From the NCBI GenBank assembly GCA_028278325.1, contig JANQEO010000317.1, positions 1-64,000 of the forward strand: a DNA stretch of 64,000 bases, read 5' to 3'. Origin of the DNA: Candidatus Binatia bacterium (lineage in GTDB: Bacteria; Desulfobacterota; Binatia; UBA1149; JAJCZL01). This document shows positions 37,985 to 46,019 of the stretch, in pieces. The translations under genes were made by a program, and so were the position numbers. Every line of letters starts with the position of its first letter. The stretch's first letter is position 1. The notes beneath the pieces were generated by a model, which was given only the letters and a program-made list of their open reading frames with translations, had not been told where the DNA came from and did not search any database.

Positions 37985-40038
37985 CAGCGATCGTTCTCCT
38001 CATAGCTGAGGGTGACGAAGAAGGAGCGGCCCGGTCTCGGGAAGGCCCACTGGTCGAGCACGCGTTCGTCGGAAAGGTTCTCGGCCTCGAGTTTGAGCTC
38101 GAGCTTGTCGGTAATCAGACCGAGTGAAACGGAGACGCCATGAAGAGTGTAGGCGGAAACCCGACGCAGCGGGTTGTTGGCGGCGTCGAGGAAAGCGTCG
38201 CTGCGATACTCGAGTGTGTACTCCGCGTTCCAGCGACCCTTGCCCCAGGCCAAGCGCAGGAAGCCTTCTTCAGCCGGCAGATTGGGAAGCTCGTTGCCTC
38301 GTATGTTCGTGATATTACTGAGGTTTTTTGTATCCTGGAAAGTGAAGTTGGCCTCTACACCGAAAGCCCCGGGGCCTGTCGCCTCCAGCCTCAACTCGTG
38401 GCCGCTGGTGCGGGCGGCCGCGAAGTTGAATGACTTGGGCACCGAAGCGCCGGTCGTTATCAGAAGGATGAGGTCCTCGGCGTCGTTGTAGAAGTATACG
38501 TACTCGAAGCTGGCTGCCTCGACGAGTCCGGGCACCCGTCCGCGCAACAAGAAACCCGCGTCGTAACTGGTGCCGGATTCGGCCTCCAGCTCGGGATTGG
38601 CGGCTGCCGAGCCTTGGTCGCCGAACAGTTCGCCGAAGGTGGGCGGGCGGAAGTATGTCCCGGCATTGGCGCGCACCGTCACGTCGGAATGTGGATCCCA
38701 ACGAAGTCCCAGTCGAGGGTCGATCGATGTTTCGCTGGAGGAAGGGAGATCGTCGATTGGAAAGAAAGCAATGTCCCCGTCGAAATTGTTCCAGATGCCT
38801 TCGGCGCGAAGTTGCGGCGCCAGAGTCAGATCGAGAGAGTCGCAGTAGATCTCGTCACCGACGGCGACCGAAAGCCGTGTCCTGTCTTCGTCGCCGCCGT
38901 CGATGCCGGGGTTCTGGGGAAATCTCCCCCTGAAGGTCTCGTGGGCCGCCTCCGCGCTGGTTTCCAGGAGATGGACATCACCGACAGGACGTGACCAGCG
39001 GCCCTCCAGAGTCGCGGCGACGGTAGTGTTGTCAGCTTCGACGAAACCGAAACCGAGATCGTTCATGTCGCCTACCAGGCCCGTCTTCGGATCCAGTAGG
39101 GTCTCCTCGAGATAGGTGAGGCCGCCGGTCAACGACACGCTCCCGGACCGCGATCGCCAATGTCCGGTCAAGAGATTCCTGGTGGACCGGAAACGCGCCG
39201 TCTCCGATTCTTCGCTGAAAGCCACGCCCGGGGCGCCCTCATCCTTGTAGAAGATCTGGTTGGAGACCGTCAGCTCGGACCCGCCTGCGAGTTCACGAAC
39301 GTAGCGAAGCAGGAGATCGTAAGAAAGATGGTCGTTGTTCTCTCGGTCGCGCACGAAGTCGTCGTTCGGGTTGAGTTCGGTGCCGTTGTTGTCGAGTAGC
39401 TCGAAGTCACCGTTGGTCTTCTGGGCCGTGAAGAAGGCCGAAGTGCTCGCGCCCGCAAACGGCCGGGAACCGTGAAGGCTGAGTTTTGCTGTATCGAAGG
39501 AGCCGTAGGTGACGGCCGCCCTGGAGGCCGCTGCTTCTTCCTTGCGCGTGACTATGTTGATCACGCTCGCCGCTCCCGAGCTCGCGAATCTGACCGGCGT
39601 GAAGCCGCGGTATATCTCGATACGCTCGACGGCATCCATGGGCAGGTCGGCGAGGTTGACCACCGCGTCACTTGCGCGCGTCAGGCTTACGCCGTCGAGT
39701 AGTATCTTGACTTGGGCCGGCGTCGAGCCGCGCACGGTGGCCGCCGCAAACCCCTGGCGCCCGCCGAGACGCCGCACCTGCACACCGACGCTCCTGTCCA
39801 GAACTTCCGCGACGGTTTCGTATCCACGCCATGCTTCACGGGTATCGACGACATGGACATGGCCGGTGGCATCATCGGGCGACTCGAAAGCTGTCGCGCC
39901 CGGCCCTGCTATGACAACGACGGGAGGAAGCTCGAAAGCGTTGGCCCCCGTTTCCTCAGCGCGAGCCTCCGGGCGTAGAAGGGTACCGGATACCAGTGCC
40001 ATTGCAGTCACCACGACGATGATTCTCGATCCGCGCAA
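37984..40038 (-). CDS. TonB-dependent receptor, BtuB-like
   Basis: About 684 residues from a TTG at 40038 that lies 4 bases after the preceding stop. It gives signal peptide RGSRIIVVVTAMALVSGTLL ... ARA. A GTG at 40089 would add 17 residues. Possible TonB box PPVVVIAG, plug domain YETVAEVLDRSVGVQVRRLGG ... VRGSTPAQVKILLDGVSLTRASD ... VERIEIYRGFTPVRFASSGAASVINIVT, then a 22-strand barrel ending in LSDERVLDQWAFPRPGRSFFVTLSYE. The short plug and the cobalamin riboswitch upstream point to a BtuB-type cobalamin transporter. No BtuCDF-like genes are in the window. Confidence 0.88.
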   Translation of the reverse strand: MRGSRIIVVVTAMALVSGTLLRPEARAEETGANAFELPPVVVIAGPGATAFESPDDATGHVHVVDTREAWRGYETVAEVLDRSVGVQVRRLGGRQGFAAATVRGSTPAQVKILLDGVSLTRASDAVVNLADLPMDAVERIEIYRGFTPVRFASSGAASVINIVTRKEEAAASRAAVTYGSFDTAKLSLHGSRPFAGASTSAFFTAQKTNGDFELLDNNGTELNPNDDFVRDRENNDHLSYDLLLRYVRELAGGSELTVSNQIFYKDEGAPGVAFSEESETARFRSTRNLLTGHWRSRSGSVSLTGGLTYLEETLLDPKTGLVGDMNDLGFGFVEADNTTVAATLEGRWSRPVGDVHLLETSAEAAHETFRGRFPQNPGIDGGDEDRTRLSVAVGDEIYCDSLDLTLAPQLRAEGIWNNFDGDIAFFPIDDLPSSSETSIDPRLGLRWDPHSDVTVRANAGTYFRPPTFGELFGDQGSAAANPELEAESGTSYDAGFLLRGRVPGLVEAASFEYVYFYNDAEDLILLITTGASVPKSFNFAAARTSGHELRLEATGPGAFGVEANFTFQDTKNLSNITNIRGNELPNLPAEEGFLRLAWGKGRWNAEYTLEYRSDAFLDAANNPLRRVSAYTLHGVSVSLGLITDKLELKLEAENLSDERVLDQWAFPRPGRSFFVTLSYEENDR

Positions 40039-40042
40039 CGGC

Positions 40043-41113
40043 TCATTCAGTCGGTATGCACTCGAGCAGAGCGCCGGGCAGCCCAACACCGGCTCTCAGG
40101 ACGGTCAGGGCATCGGTCGACGTTACTCTGGGAATCCTGGTGCTGCCGTCGACATTGCACACACGCTCATCGCAAGAAGCCGCGCCGACCGAGACCTTGA
40201 GCACCAGCAGAGCGTCTATGGCTGTGATCGACGTGTCGTTGTCAGGATCGCCGCACGCGACTGTCGCACAGTCCGGCGTGCACCACTGACCGGCCTCCCA
40301 ATGCTGGTGACCGTCATCGCATTCCTCACCGGGGTCGAGCTGTCCGTTACCGCATCCCGGCTCTGCCAGCATCGTCGTCGTTGTGGTCGTCGTCGTTGTA
40401 GTCGTGCTCGCGCCGCAGGGATTGACGATCGCGACCGCATCGAGGTCGAAGCCGCCGAATATCCCGGGCGGCAACATGTTTCCTGCATCCGCGATCGCCG
40501 CACCCGGATCGGTGATACGCACGTGGCTCGCCCACTCCAGACCGACGTCAGCGAGATCGAAAGCGTCACCGCCCGATACGGTGGGATCGGTCGCATCGAT
40601 CCCGTTGTCGGGGTGGCTGAACACCGGCGTTCTACCGGCGAGCCCCTCCAAGGTGACGGCATCGTAGGGAAACTCGAAGTAGTCCACACCGTCTTGGCTG
40701 ACGGCGACGATCCCTACTTCGGTGAACGGAGGCCCGTCGGCGGACCCGATGTAGAAAACGTTCTCAAAGACCGTGAAGTCGGGGCCCTCGCCGTTGCAAA
40801 TCACGCTGTCCGTGAAAGCGACGGTGATGCGGCCGTCGTTGCCCAGGGAAACGACGTCGAGGGATTGAGTGACAGGACCGGCTCCGAAGGGAGGACCCAG
40901 CACGACCTCCGGCATGAGATCCTGACCGAATCCTGCCCCCGAGCCGGGCTGGAAGCTCACGACCTCGTCTGCGTACGGATCCTGAGCGTAAACCGCGACC
41001 GCAAGACCGACTTGGCAGATCATGGCCAAGGCCAGAACGCCCGGCGTGCACGAGAGCGCTCCGAGGCCGGACCGGCGCAGGCGGCGACAGCTCGATCGCC
41101 TCAGCATCCCCAT
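40043..41113 (-). CDS. Secreted modular protein with Thr linker, Cys-rich and dockerin-like modules
   Basis: About 356 residues from the ATG at 41113 (GAGG upstream; a GTG at 41137 is also open). Signal segment VLALAMICQVGLAVAVYAQ. Residues about 45-240 form a domain with SLGNDGRITVAFTDSVICNGEGPDFTVFENVF, DGVDYFEFPYDAVTLEGLAGRTPV and DPTVSGGDAFDLADVG, as in surface proteins I associate with cobalamin loci. Then 11 threonines, CGNGQLDPGEECDDG (DUF4215-like), and two dockerin-like units (AIDALLVLKVSVGA, STDALTVLRAGVG). Second gene of the operon. Likely on the surface; function not established. Confidence 0.72.
   Translation of the reverse strand: MGMLRRSSCRRLRRSGLGALSCTPGVLALAMICQVGLAVAVYAQDPYADEVVSFQPGSGAGFGQDLMPEVVLGPPFGAGPVTQSLDVVSLGNDGRITVAFTDSVICNGEGPDFTVFENVFYIGSADGPPFTEVGIVAVSQDGVDYFEFPYDAVTLEGLAGRTPVFSHPDNGIDATDPTVSGGDAFDLADVGLEWASHVRITDPGAAIADAGNMLPPGIFGGFDLDAVAIVNPCGASTTTTTTTTTTTMLAEPGCGNGQLDPGEECDDGHQHWEAGQWCTPDCATVACGDPDNDTSITAIDALLVLKVSVGAASCDERVCNVDGSTRIPRVTSTDALTVLRAGVGLPGALLECIPTE
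40373..40405 (-). repeat. Threonine-codon microsatellite
   Basis: Eleven consecutive threonine codons (ACN, mixed third bases), coding a linker between the N-terminal domain and the CGNG Cys-rich module of the secreted protein. Such runs are commonly flexible or O-glycosylated linkers. The mixed third bases argue for selection on the protein rather than recent slippage. Confidence 0.85.
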
Positions 41114-41141
41114 CGGTACAGCCTCGTCGCGCTCCACGTCC

Positions 41142-42566
41142 TTACGGGGCGGGCTGGCAGACGAGCTTCACGTTATCGGAATCCTTGCGATTGTCGCTCG
41201 TCCAGCTCTTGATCGTGAGCTTGGCTTTGCCGTCCTTCTTCGCGCCCGACCCGGTGATCTTCACCGGGACGACGTAACCGTCGCTGAAGAAGCATGAGGG
41301 GCCGCCAACGGGCAACGAAGCCGCCATCACGTCGACTGTATTCTGCAAAGCGGGGCTGAACGGCTTCGCCTTGACGCTGACCTCGGTGACGTCGGCGCTG
41401 TCGTCGCAGTCGGGGAAGGCGGGATCATCTATGTTGAAGCAAAAGCCGACGGGAAAGGTGCAGCGGTCATTGACAAGCCCATCGGCATCGCAGGCATCTC
41501 CATCGATACAAACGGCATCCTTGGCCGGGGATCCGACCAGCTCGAGGCCGTAGAACTCCTGTATGCACTCGGTCTTTTCGGAGCCGGAACCCGCGACCAA
41601 GCGATCCACCGGCACGAAACGATGGATGGACTTGTCTTCGTCGGCGCCGCTGAAGGTCGAGGAAAGTAGCTCGACCCGGCCGGTGAAGTCGTTGACGGTA
41701 CTACCGGTGGCGAACGTCAACCCTTGAACGAGAGGCGCCGACACGCCCCCGAGGTCGAAGGCGACGACGTCTCCGAAAAATACTCCGGTGGTCAGCAGCG
41801 TGCCGTCGGTATTGAAGGCTAAATCAAACGAACCGAAACCGAAGCTCGGGCCCGCGAACGGTACCGGCGCGACCGGAGTTCCTGCAGCGTCAAAGCGAGT
41901 GATCTGGTTGTCGAAAGTCGCAAGCGACTCCGCGACGAACACGTCACCGCTGATCGGCTCGACCGCCAGACCGCCGGTGAAGTCGAAGCCGCCCGCGAAC
42001 AGCGAAGCTACCGGACCCGGAGTTATCTCCGTGACGGTACCCAGGCCCACGCCAAGAGCGTCCCCCACGAACAGGTTACCGCCGCCGTCTATGGCGATCG
42101 ACGCTGCGGACTCGAAGGTGTCGGCCGGCAAAAGCTCGAGATCGGGCGCAAGCAGTCCGGTCGCTTGCGAGGCTCCGGGAACCGCGAAGACGGTGTCACC
42201 GGTCTGCGCACCCGTGTTACTGGAGCCTATGGTGATGCCGAGATCGGTATTGTCGGCGTTGTCGGTGACATAGAGCACGTCGCTGGCGGCATCGTAAGCG
42301 CAGTCACCGACCGAGCTGAAGCCCGATGCCACCAGCCGAAGCTCACCGGATTCCTTCGCCAGCACTATGGATTGGGCGTTGGCCGTGAACCCGGGACCGA
42401 CGGCTACAAAGGTGCCCCCCGGCCCGGCCGCAATGCAGGTCTGAGTCAGCACGCCGAGCAGCTGCGCGTCGTAGACATAGCCGGCTGCCGGAACTACCTG
42501 AGCCTGTGTGGGCACGGCTGTCATGAGCAAGAGAGCGGCGGCGATAGTGGTTGTTCGGAAAAGCAT
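41142..42566 (-). CDS. Secreted NHL-like beta-propeller protein, first gene of the cobalamin operon
   Basis: 474 residues from the ATG at 42566, preceded by AGGAGGAAGG. A longer open frame runs back through the riboswitch and is not real. Signal peptide TTTIAAALLLMTAVPTQAQ. Residues about 30-320 have NHL-like repeats (DCAYDAASDVLYVTDNADNT, SAASIAIDGGGNLFVGDALG, GGLAVEPISGDVFVAESLAT, FDLAFNTDGTLLTTGVFFGD). The C-terminal 140 residues hold Cys/Asp motifs (CIDGDACDADGLVNDRC, CFNIDDPAFPDCDDS) and a Lys-rich beta domain ending LVCQPAP. No known cobalamin protein matches exactly. Confidence 0.75.
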   Translation of the reverse strand: MLFRTTTIAAALLLMTAVPTQAQVVPAAGYVYDAQLLGVLTQTCIAAGPGGTFVAVGPGFTANAQSIVLAKESGELRLVASGFSSVGDCAYDAASDVLYVTDNADNTDLGITIGSSNTGAQTGDTVFAVPGASQATGLLAPDLELLPADTFESAASIAIDGGGNLFVGDALGVGLGTVTEITPGPVASLFAGGFDFTGGLAVEPISGDVFVAESLATFDNQITRFDAAGTPVAPVPFAGPSFGFGSFDLAFNTDGTLLTTGVFFGDVVAFDLGGVSAPLVQGLTFATGSTVNDFTGRVELLSSTFSGADEDKSIHRFVPVDRLVAGSGSEKTECIQEFYGLELVGSPAKDAVCIDGDACDADGLVNDRCTFPVGFCFNIDDPAFPDCDDSADVTEVSVKAKPFSPALQNTVDVMAASLPVGGPSCFFSDGYVVPVKITGSGAKKDGKAKLTIKSWTSDNRKDSDNVKLVCQPAP

Positions 42567-42692
42567 GGTCCTTCCTCCTGTGTGGTGTAGGCCCGCGCGG
42601 TCGTAACCCCGACGACGCAGGCGGGTTGATCGCTTGCCGGGGATGGAAGGCAGGACGCGCGCGCATGAGCACACGCTACTCGTACGAGCAAC

Positions 42693-42723
42693 AAAAAACC
42701 CGGCGGCGCCGATGCGCCCCGGG
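42693..42723 (-). terminator. Intrinsic terminator after the cobalamin riboswitch
   Basis: On the minus strand: CCCGGGGCGC, ATCG, GCGCCGCCGGG, then TTTTTT. A 10-bp GC stem with one bulge and a U6 tract lies about 60 bases downstream of the aptamer and 127 bases before the first gene. This is the layout of a riboswitch expression platform that stops transcription when ligand is bound. Confidence 0.85.
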
Positions 42724-42784
42724 TACGGATGGGAAAGCCGTGCTCTCAAGATTCCCGTCCCCATACCCCGGAGGACTTTCGAAA

Positions 42785-42940
42785 TCATCGATGAGCCAGG
42801 TTTCCTGGCTTCCGGCTTCCTACTCGCGACGCCTTCCCGTCCGTCAGGACAGTGGCGCCTGTGCCGCTTTCGTTCCGGATACAGTGGCGGGGGCCGCGCC
42901 GGCTTCTCACCGGCTTCCCTCAACTCACCGATATTCTCGA
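42785..42940 (-). ncRNA. Cobalamin riboswitch
   Basis: Conserved pieces in order on the minus strand: GGGAAGCCGGTGAGAAGCCG, GCGCGGCCCCCGCCACTGTA, the B12-box-like GCGCCACTGTCC, GGGAAGGCG, and the 3' AAGCCAGGAAACCTGGCT. All match the cobalamin aptamer core as I know it. It lies upstream of the secreted-protein/BtuB-like operon and, with the terminator, should turn the operon off when cobalamin is plentiful. Ends are approximate. Confidence 0.95.
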
Positions 42941-42951
42941 ATCGCGCGCAG

Positions 42952-42980
42952 ATTTGGCCTTCGTCACGCAACCGAGTCAA
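42952..42980 (-). promoter_or_regulatory. Candidate promoter of the cobalamin operon
   Basis: TTGACT (42980-42975), a 17-base spacer, then CCAAAT (42957-42952) on the minus strand. The -35 is good and the -10 is poor. The transcript would begin a few bases before the aptamer, which suits the layout. Confidence 0.35.
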
Positions 42981-43478
42981 ACGCCGGGCGCTCTACGCCT
43001 CGCAACCGGGCCATAGGCGAATCGCGCTTCGGAGACGGCAGGAACCCCTCAGAGTCTCGAATCCGGCTGCCCAACCGCTCGAAAAACCAGGCCTTCCGGG
43101 GCGCCAACCATTACCCATTGTAATCCGGGCCGGTTGCACTAGTCTGGAGGTCAGGCCATCCAGAGTTGCCGCCGCCGGCTTGCTGGAGTGACGCGCGCAC
43201 CCACAGCCCCCTTTCGGGTTCGTGCGTTTGGTCCTGACGGGTTCCCCGCTTGTCGGGACATCGAATCCGCACCGGCGGCGGCTTTTCTCCGCTGTCCGCC
43301 GACTCCGTCAAGCGCCAATATTTTGACACCCGCGCCCGGTCGCATGCGCTCCTACGTTCCCGGGTTCAACGAAGGCTTTGAGTAAGACGACCACGCAAAC
43401 CGTCTGCCTGTGGCACATGGCTTGCTCCTGTAGCGCCCTGATCATCTTTCGAATCGCCCGTCGGGAGCAAGATACATA
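42981..43478. other. Intergenic region upstream of the cobalamin riboswitch
   Basis: About 500 bases with no supportable gene. Open frames on both strands are short and without family pattern. I checked a GGGTTCAAC near 43363 for a tRNA T-arm, but no acceptor or anticodon arms fit. The region is bounded by the divergent 43479 gene. Confidence 0.5.
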
Positions 43479-43925
43479 GTGGACGCAACATCGCTCGGAG
43501 TTCTGTGGGTATCCATCGGCATTGCACTCACGATCCTGCTGCAGGCGCAGTCCAGGCGGATGGGAAGCATCGACAAAGAACTCGCCAGCAGCCGCGAGGC
43601 TCTATACACGAGCGTGACGGAGTTGCAGCTCGCCAACACCAAGCTGCGCGATGATCAGCGGACCAAGGCCCGCGCCCTCAAGCAGTGCTCCGGTAACATG
43701 GCCAGCACCGTGAACGAGATCCTGGCGGCCGCCGATACCCTGAAAGAGAAGAGCGATGCCGGGGCCGCCACCGCTGAGCACTACAGCGAGGCGATCATCA
43801 ACGCCGCGAAACAGCTCGACGGCATGATCGGGAGCCTCAACGCGATCGCCACCGGCAGCGTCGACCCTGCACCCGCTGAGGCACCTGCAACCCGGCCGGC
43901 CGAGGCCCAGCCCGTCGCCTCCTGA
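43479..43925 (+). CDS. Membrane-anchored coiled-coil protein
   Basis: 148 residues from a GTG start. N-terminal membrane helix (LGVLWVSIGIALTILLQAQ), then a long helical region (about 28-70 and 75-125, e.g. IDKELASSREALYTSVTELQLANTKL) and a Pro/Ala-rich tail. No family recognised. It resembles small membrane-tethered coiled-coil proteins that act as scaffolds. A short hairpin (AGCGTC/GACGCT) followed by ACACATTTT comes just after the stop and may end the transcript. Confidence 0.6.
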   Translation: MDATSLGVLWVSIGIALTILLQAQSRRMGSIDKELASSREALYTSVTELQLANTKLRDDQRTKARALKQCSGNMASTVNEILAAADTLKEKSDAGAATAEHYSEAIINAAKQLDGMIGSLNAIATGSVDPAPAEAPATRPAEAQPVAS

Positions 43926-44081
43926 CGACGAAGCGTCAATATCTCGACGCTACACATTTTCAGTCGCCGATCAGCCCGTGTTTCCTGTAGCCTTTTGTAT
44001 AGGGACAAGCAGAAGGGACACTGCCCAATCCCCATATGGCGGAGGGTCCTCCCACGAACCCCCTTCGCCGACCCGGTGATC

Positions 44082-44124
44082 GCGAGCGGTCTCGCCTGTC
44101 GCTTCTCCAGGCAAGGCCGCTCGC
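44082..44124 (+). promoter_or_regulatory. Nested hairpin in the leader of the Flp-type pilin gene
   Basis: Outer stem GCGAGCGG/CCGCTCGC (8 bp) with an inner GCCTG/CAGGC (5 bp), ending 35 bases before the pilin start. It is a stable leader structure. No known riboswitch class fits, and I found no c-di-GMP aptamer core. Confidence 0.4.
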
Positions 44125-44159
44125 CTCTACCGACGGTGAGAACGAGTGAGCGAGTGAGA

Positions 44160-44354
44160 ATGATGTCGCCTATAGTAGCGAGCTTCGCCGTCCCCGTTGA
44201 CGGCCTCAGGGCCCTGTGCGCCAGCGACAGAGGTGCGTCAACGCCCGAGTACGCCCTCCTGCTCGCTTTCATCGCCTTGGGGACGGTCGGCGCCGTCATT
44301 TCTCTCAAGGATCAGATCATCACTCTGTTCACCACCGAGATGATCACCGAATAA
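44160..44354 (+). CDS. Flp/Fap-type pilin
   Basis: 64 residues from tandem ATGs (44160 and 44163). SDRGASTPEYALLLAFIALGTVGAVISLKDQI is a Flp pilin core: a Gly cleavage site, Glu at +5 followed by Tyr, then one hydrophobic helix. Flp pilins are cleaved by a TadV-type peptidase and form Tad pili. It is 28 kb from the TadE/TadG cluster. The gene overlaps the 3' end of a glycosyltransferase gene on the other strand (44238-44354). Confidence 0.8.
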   Translation: MMSPIVASFAVPVDGLRALCASDRGASTPEYALLLAFIALGTVGAVISLKDQIITLFTTEMITE

Positions 44355-46007
44355 GACTACGATCGGATCCCGTCTCGGGTTGCCACTGTAGTCGTGGCGC
44401 GCCCGCACTCGCAAAGACAGACCGAACCGCGACGCTGCCTCACGCCGCAACGCCTCCAACGAGGATTGCGTCGTCATGACAACCGTAGAGTGCTGCGGAA
44501 AACGGCTGGGCAGCTCCTCGACGTACTCGATCGGCCTGGCGGCATAGTAAACGGATGCGTAGTTGACGAGACGATAAGAGATCCAACGTGCGTCCGGGTC
44601 GACCTCGGCCACAACCTTCTCGATCATCGGCCGAAGACTCTGGCTATGAGCGACGGGCCTGAGGAAGGCCGCCGTGACCATCAAGTAACAAGCGGCTACG
44701 AGCACCCCCATGCAAACCATCAATGCGCGCAGTCTGCCGGTTGCAGTCATGTATACCTGCCCGCCGGCGACTATCAGCGCCATCGAGGAGAACGCCAGCA
44801 TGGGACCCTTTGACGAACGGATCGAGTCTACGACGACAACGGCATTGGCTCGATCGGAAGAGCTGAAAAAACCGGACAGCCAGGAAAGCGCGCCGATGCC
44901 GCAAGCCTCGGCGAGGATCACCACGGGAACGACTGCGAGGAAAGCAGTGGTCAGATACAGGGGCCCGCGGGCGCCTTCGAGCCGCGTGCCGGCGAACCGC
45001 TCCCACCAAGCTGCGGACAGGATCGCCAGCGCCGGATAGGAAGGGAGAAGGTAGACCGCGCGCTTGGAGCCGGCCAGCGACATCAAAACGAACGTGACGA
45101 AGGCCCAGGAGAGCAGAAACTGCACCGCCGCCCCGTCTCTCCCGCCTCGGGCACGCCAGGCGCTGAGCACCGCCGACGGCAGAACAAGACTCCAGGGGGC
45201 CATGCCGAGGGGAAGAAGATAGACGTATGTGTAGAAGGCGGCGTAGTGCCCGACGCTGTCGCCCTTGGGATCGAAGACTCTGTAGATGTTCTCGTCGACG
45301 ATGAGCTTGGCGATGAACGGTGCTCCGTGAGTGAGATAGCCGCCGATGTACCATGCAAGCGGCAATACCGACCAAGCGGCCAGCCGAAACGGCTTCAGTT
45401 CGAGAAGGTAGTCGCCGTCACGCCGCCAAACGAGAAACAAGGTGATGATCGCGGCCGGCAACACCAAGCCGACGGCCGGTCCCTTGGCAAAAACGGCACA
45501 CGTCAAAGCGAAGTAAAATAAGTGTGACAGCGGCCGGCGACGGCTGTAGTCACCGAAGAACGTCACCAAGGCGAGGAGCAAGAAGACCGTCAGCACCATG
45601 TCGACTCGGGCGGTGGTTGCCGCCGCCATCCAGGCCTGACAGGTCCCGGCTATCAACGCCGCGGTCACGCCGACGGTCGGCCCGAATAGTCGCGTGCCGA
45701 ACAAACCCGTAAGAGCTGCGGCGAGCGCTCCAGACAACACCGAGGGCAGACGCGCGGAGAACTCGTGGAGCCCGCCGCACACGATCACCGCCAAGTATCC
45801 CAACCAGTGGAACATGGGCGGTTTCGAAGGGATCTCGGTTGCGTTGCGCAGGGGCCAGAAAGCGCTCCCTCCCTCGAGCATGACCTGTACGACCATGGCC
45901 TCGCGAGGCTCTCCCCGTGTGAAGAAAGGAACGTCTATCGTAGCGCTCGAGTAGACCAGCGCCGCCACGCCGGCAACGGCGGCCATACACCAGCTCGAAG
46001 TGCTCAC
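44238..46007 (-). CDS. GT-C fold membrane glycosyltransferase (ArnT/PMT-like)
   Basis: 589 residues from a GTG (an ATG at 45986 is also possible). Many membrane helices. The ArnT-like N-terminus is FFTRGEPREAMVVQVMLEGG (acidic catalytic Glu after the first helix) and NATEIPSKPPMFHWLGYLA. Further family-like parts are ARLPSVLSGALAAALTG and VLSLAGSKRAVYLLPSYPALAILSA. It uses a polyprenyl-phosphate sugar in the periplasm. The last about 39 residues are antisense to the Flp pilin gene. It follows the Usp gene by 12 bases. Confidence 0.82.
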   Translation of the reverse strand: MSTSSWCMAAVAGVAALVYSSATIDVPFFTRGEPREAMVVQVMLEGGSAFWPLRNATEIPSKPPMFHWLGYLAVIVCGGLHEFSARLPSVLSGALAAALTGLFGTRLFGPTVGVTAALIAGTCQAWMAAATTARVDMVLTVFLLLALVTFFGDYSRRRPLSHLFYFALTCAVFAKGPAVGLVLPAAIITLFLVWRRDGDYLLELKPFRLAAWSVLPLAWYIGGYLTHGAPFIAKLIVDENIYRVFDPKGDSVGHYAAFYTYVYLLPLGMAPWSLVLPSAVLSAWRARGGRDGAAVQFLLSWAFVTFVLMSLAGSKRAVYLLPSYPALAILSAAWWERFAGTRLEGARGPLYLTTAFLAVVPVVILAEACGIGALSWLSGFFSSSDRANAVVVVDSIRSSKGPMLAFSSMALIVAGGQVYMTATGRLRALMVCMGVLVAACYLMVTAAFLRPVAHSQSLRPMIEKVVAEVDPDARWISYRLVNYASVYYAARPIEYVEELPSRFPQHSTVVMTTQSSLEALRREAASRFGLSLRVRARHDYSGNPRRDPIVVLFGDHLGGEQSDDLILERNDGADRPQGDESEQEGVLGR

Positions 46008-46019
46008 GTTCGGGAACGC

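Noticed and set aside
39509-41212. A 567-codon open frame on the plus strand across the receptor and surface-protein genes
   Set aside because: It is antisense to genes with clear signal peptides, plug and barrel motifs; its own translation is low-complexity Arg/Ser/Thr sequence with no family pattern.
42567-42980. 139-residue N-terminal extension of the NHL-like protein
   Set aside because: It translates the riboswitch and terminator; a signal peptide with AGGAGGAAGG starts at 42566.
43340-43400. A possible tRNA (GGGTTCAAC)
   Set aside because: No matching acceptor, D or anticodon arms around it.
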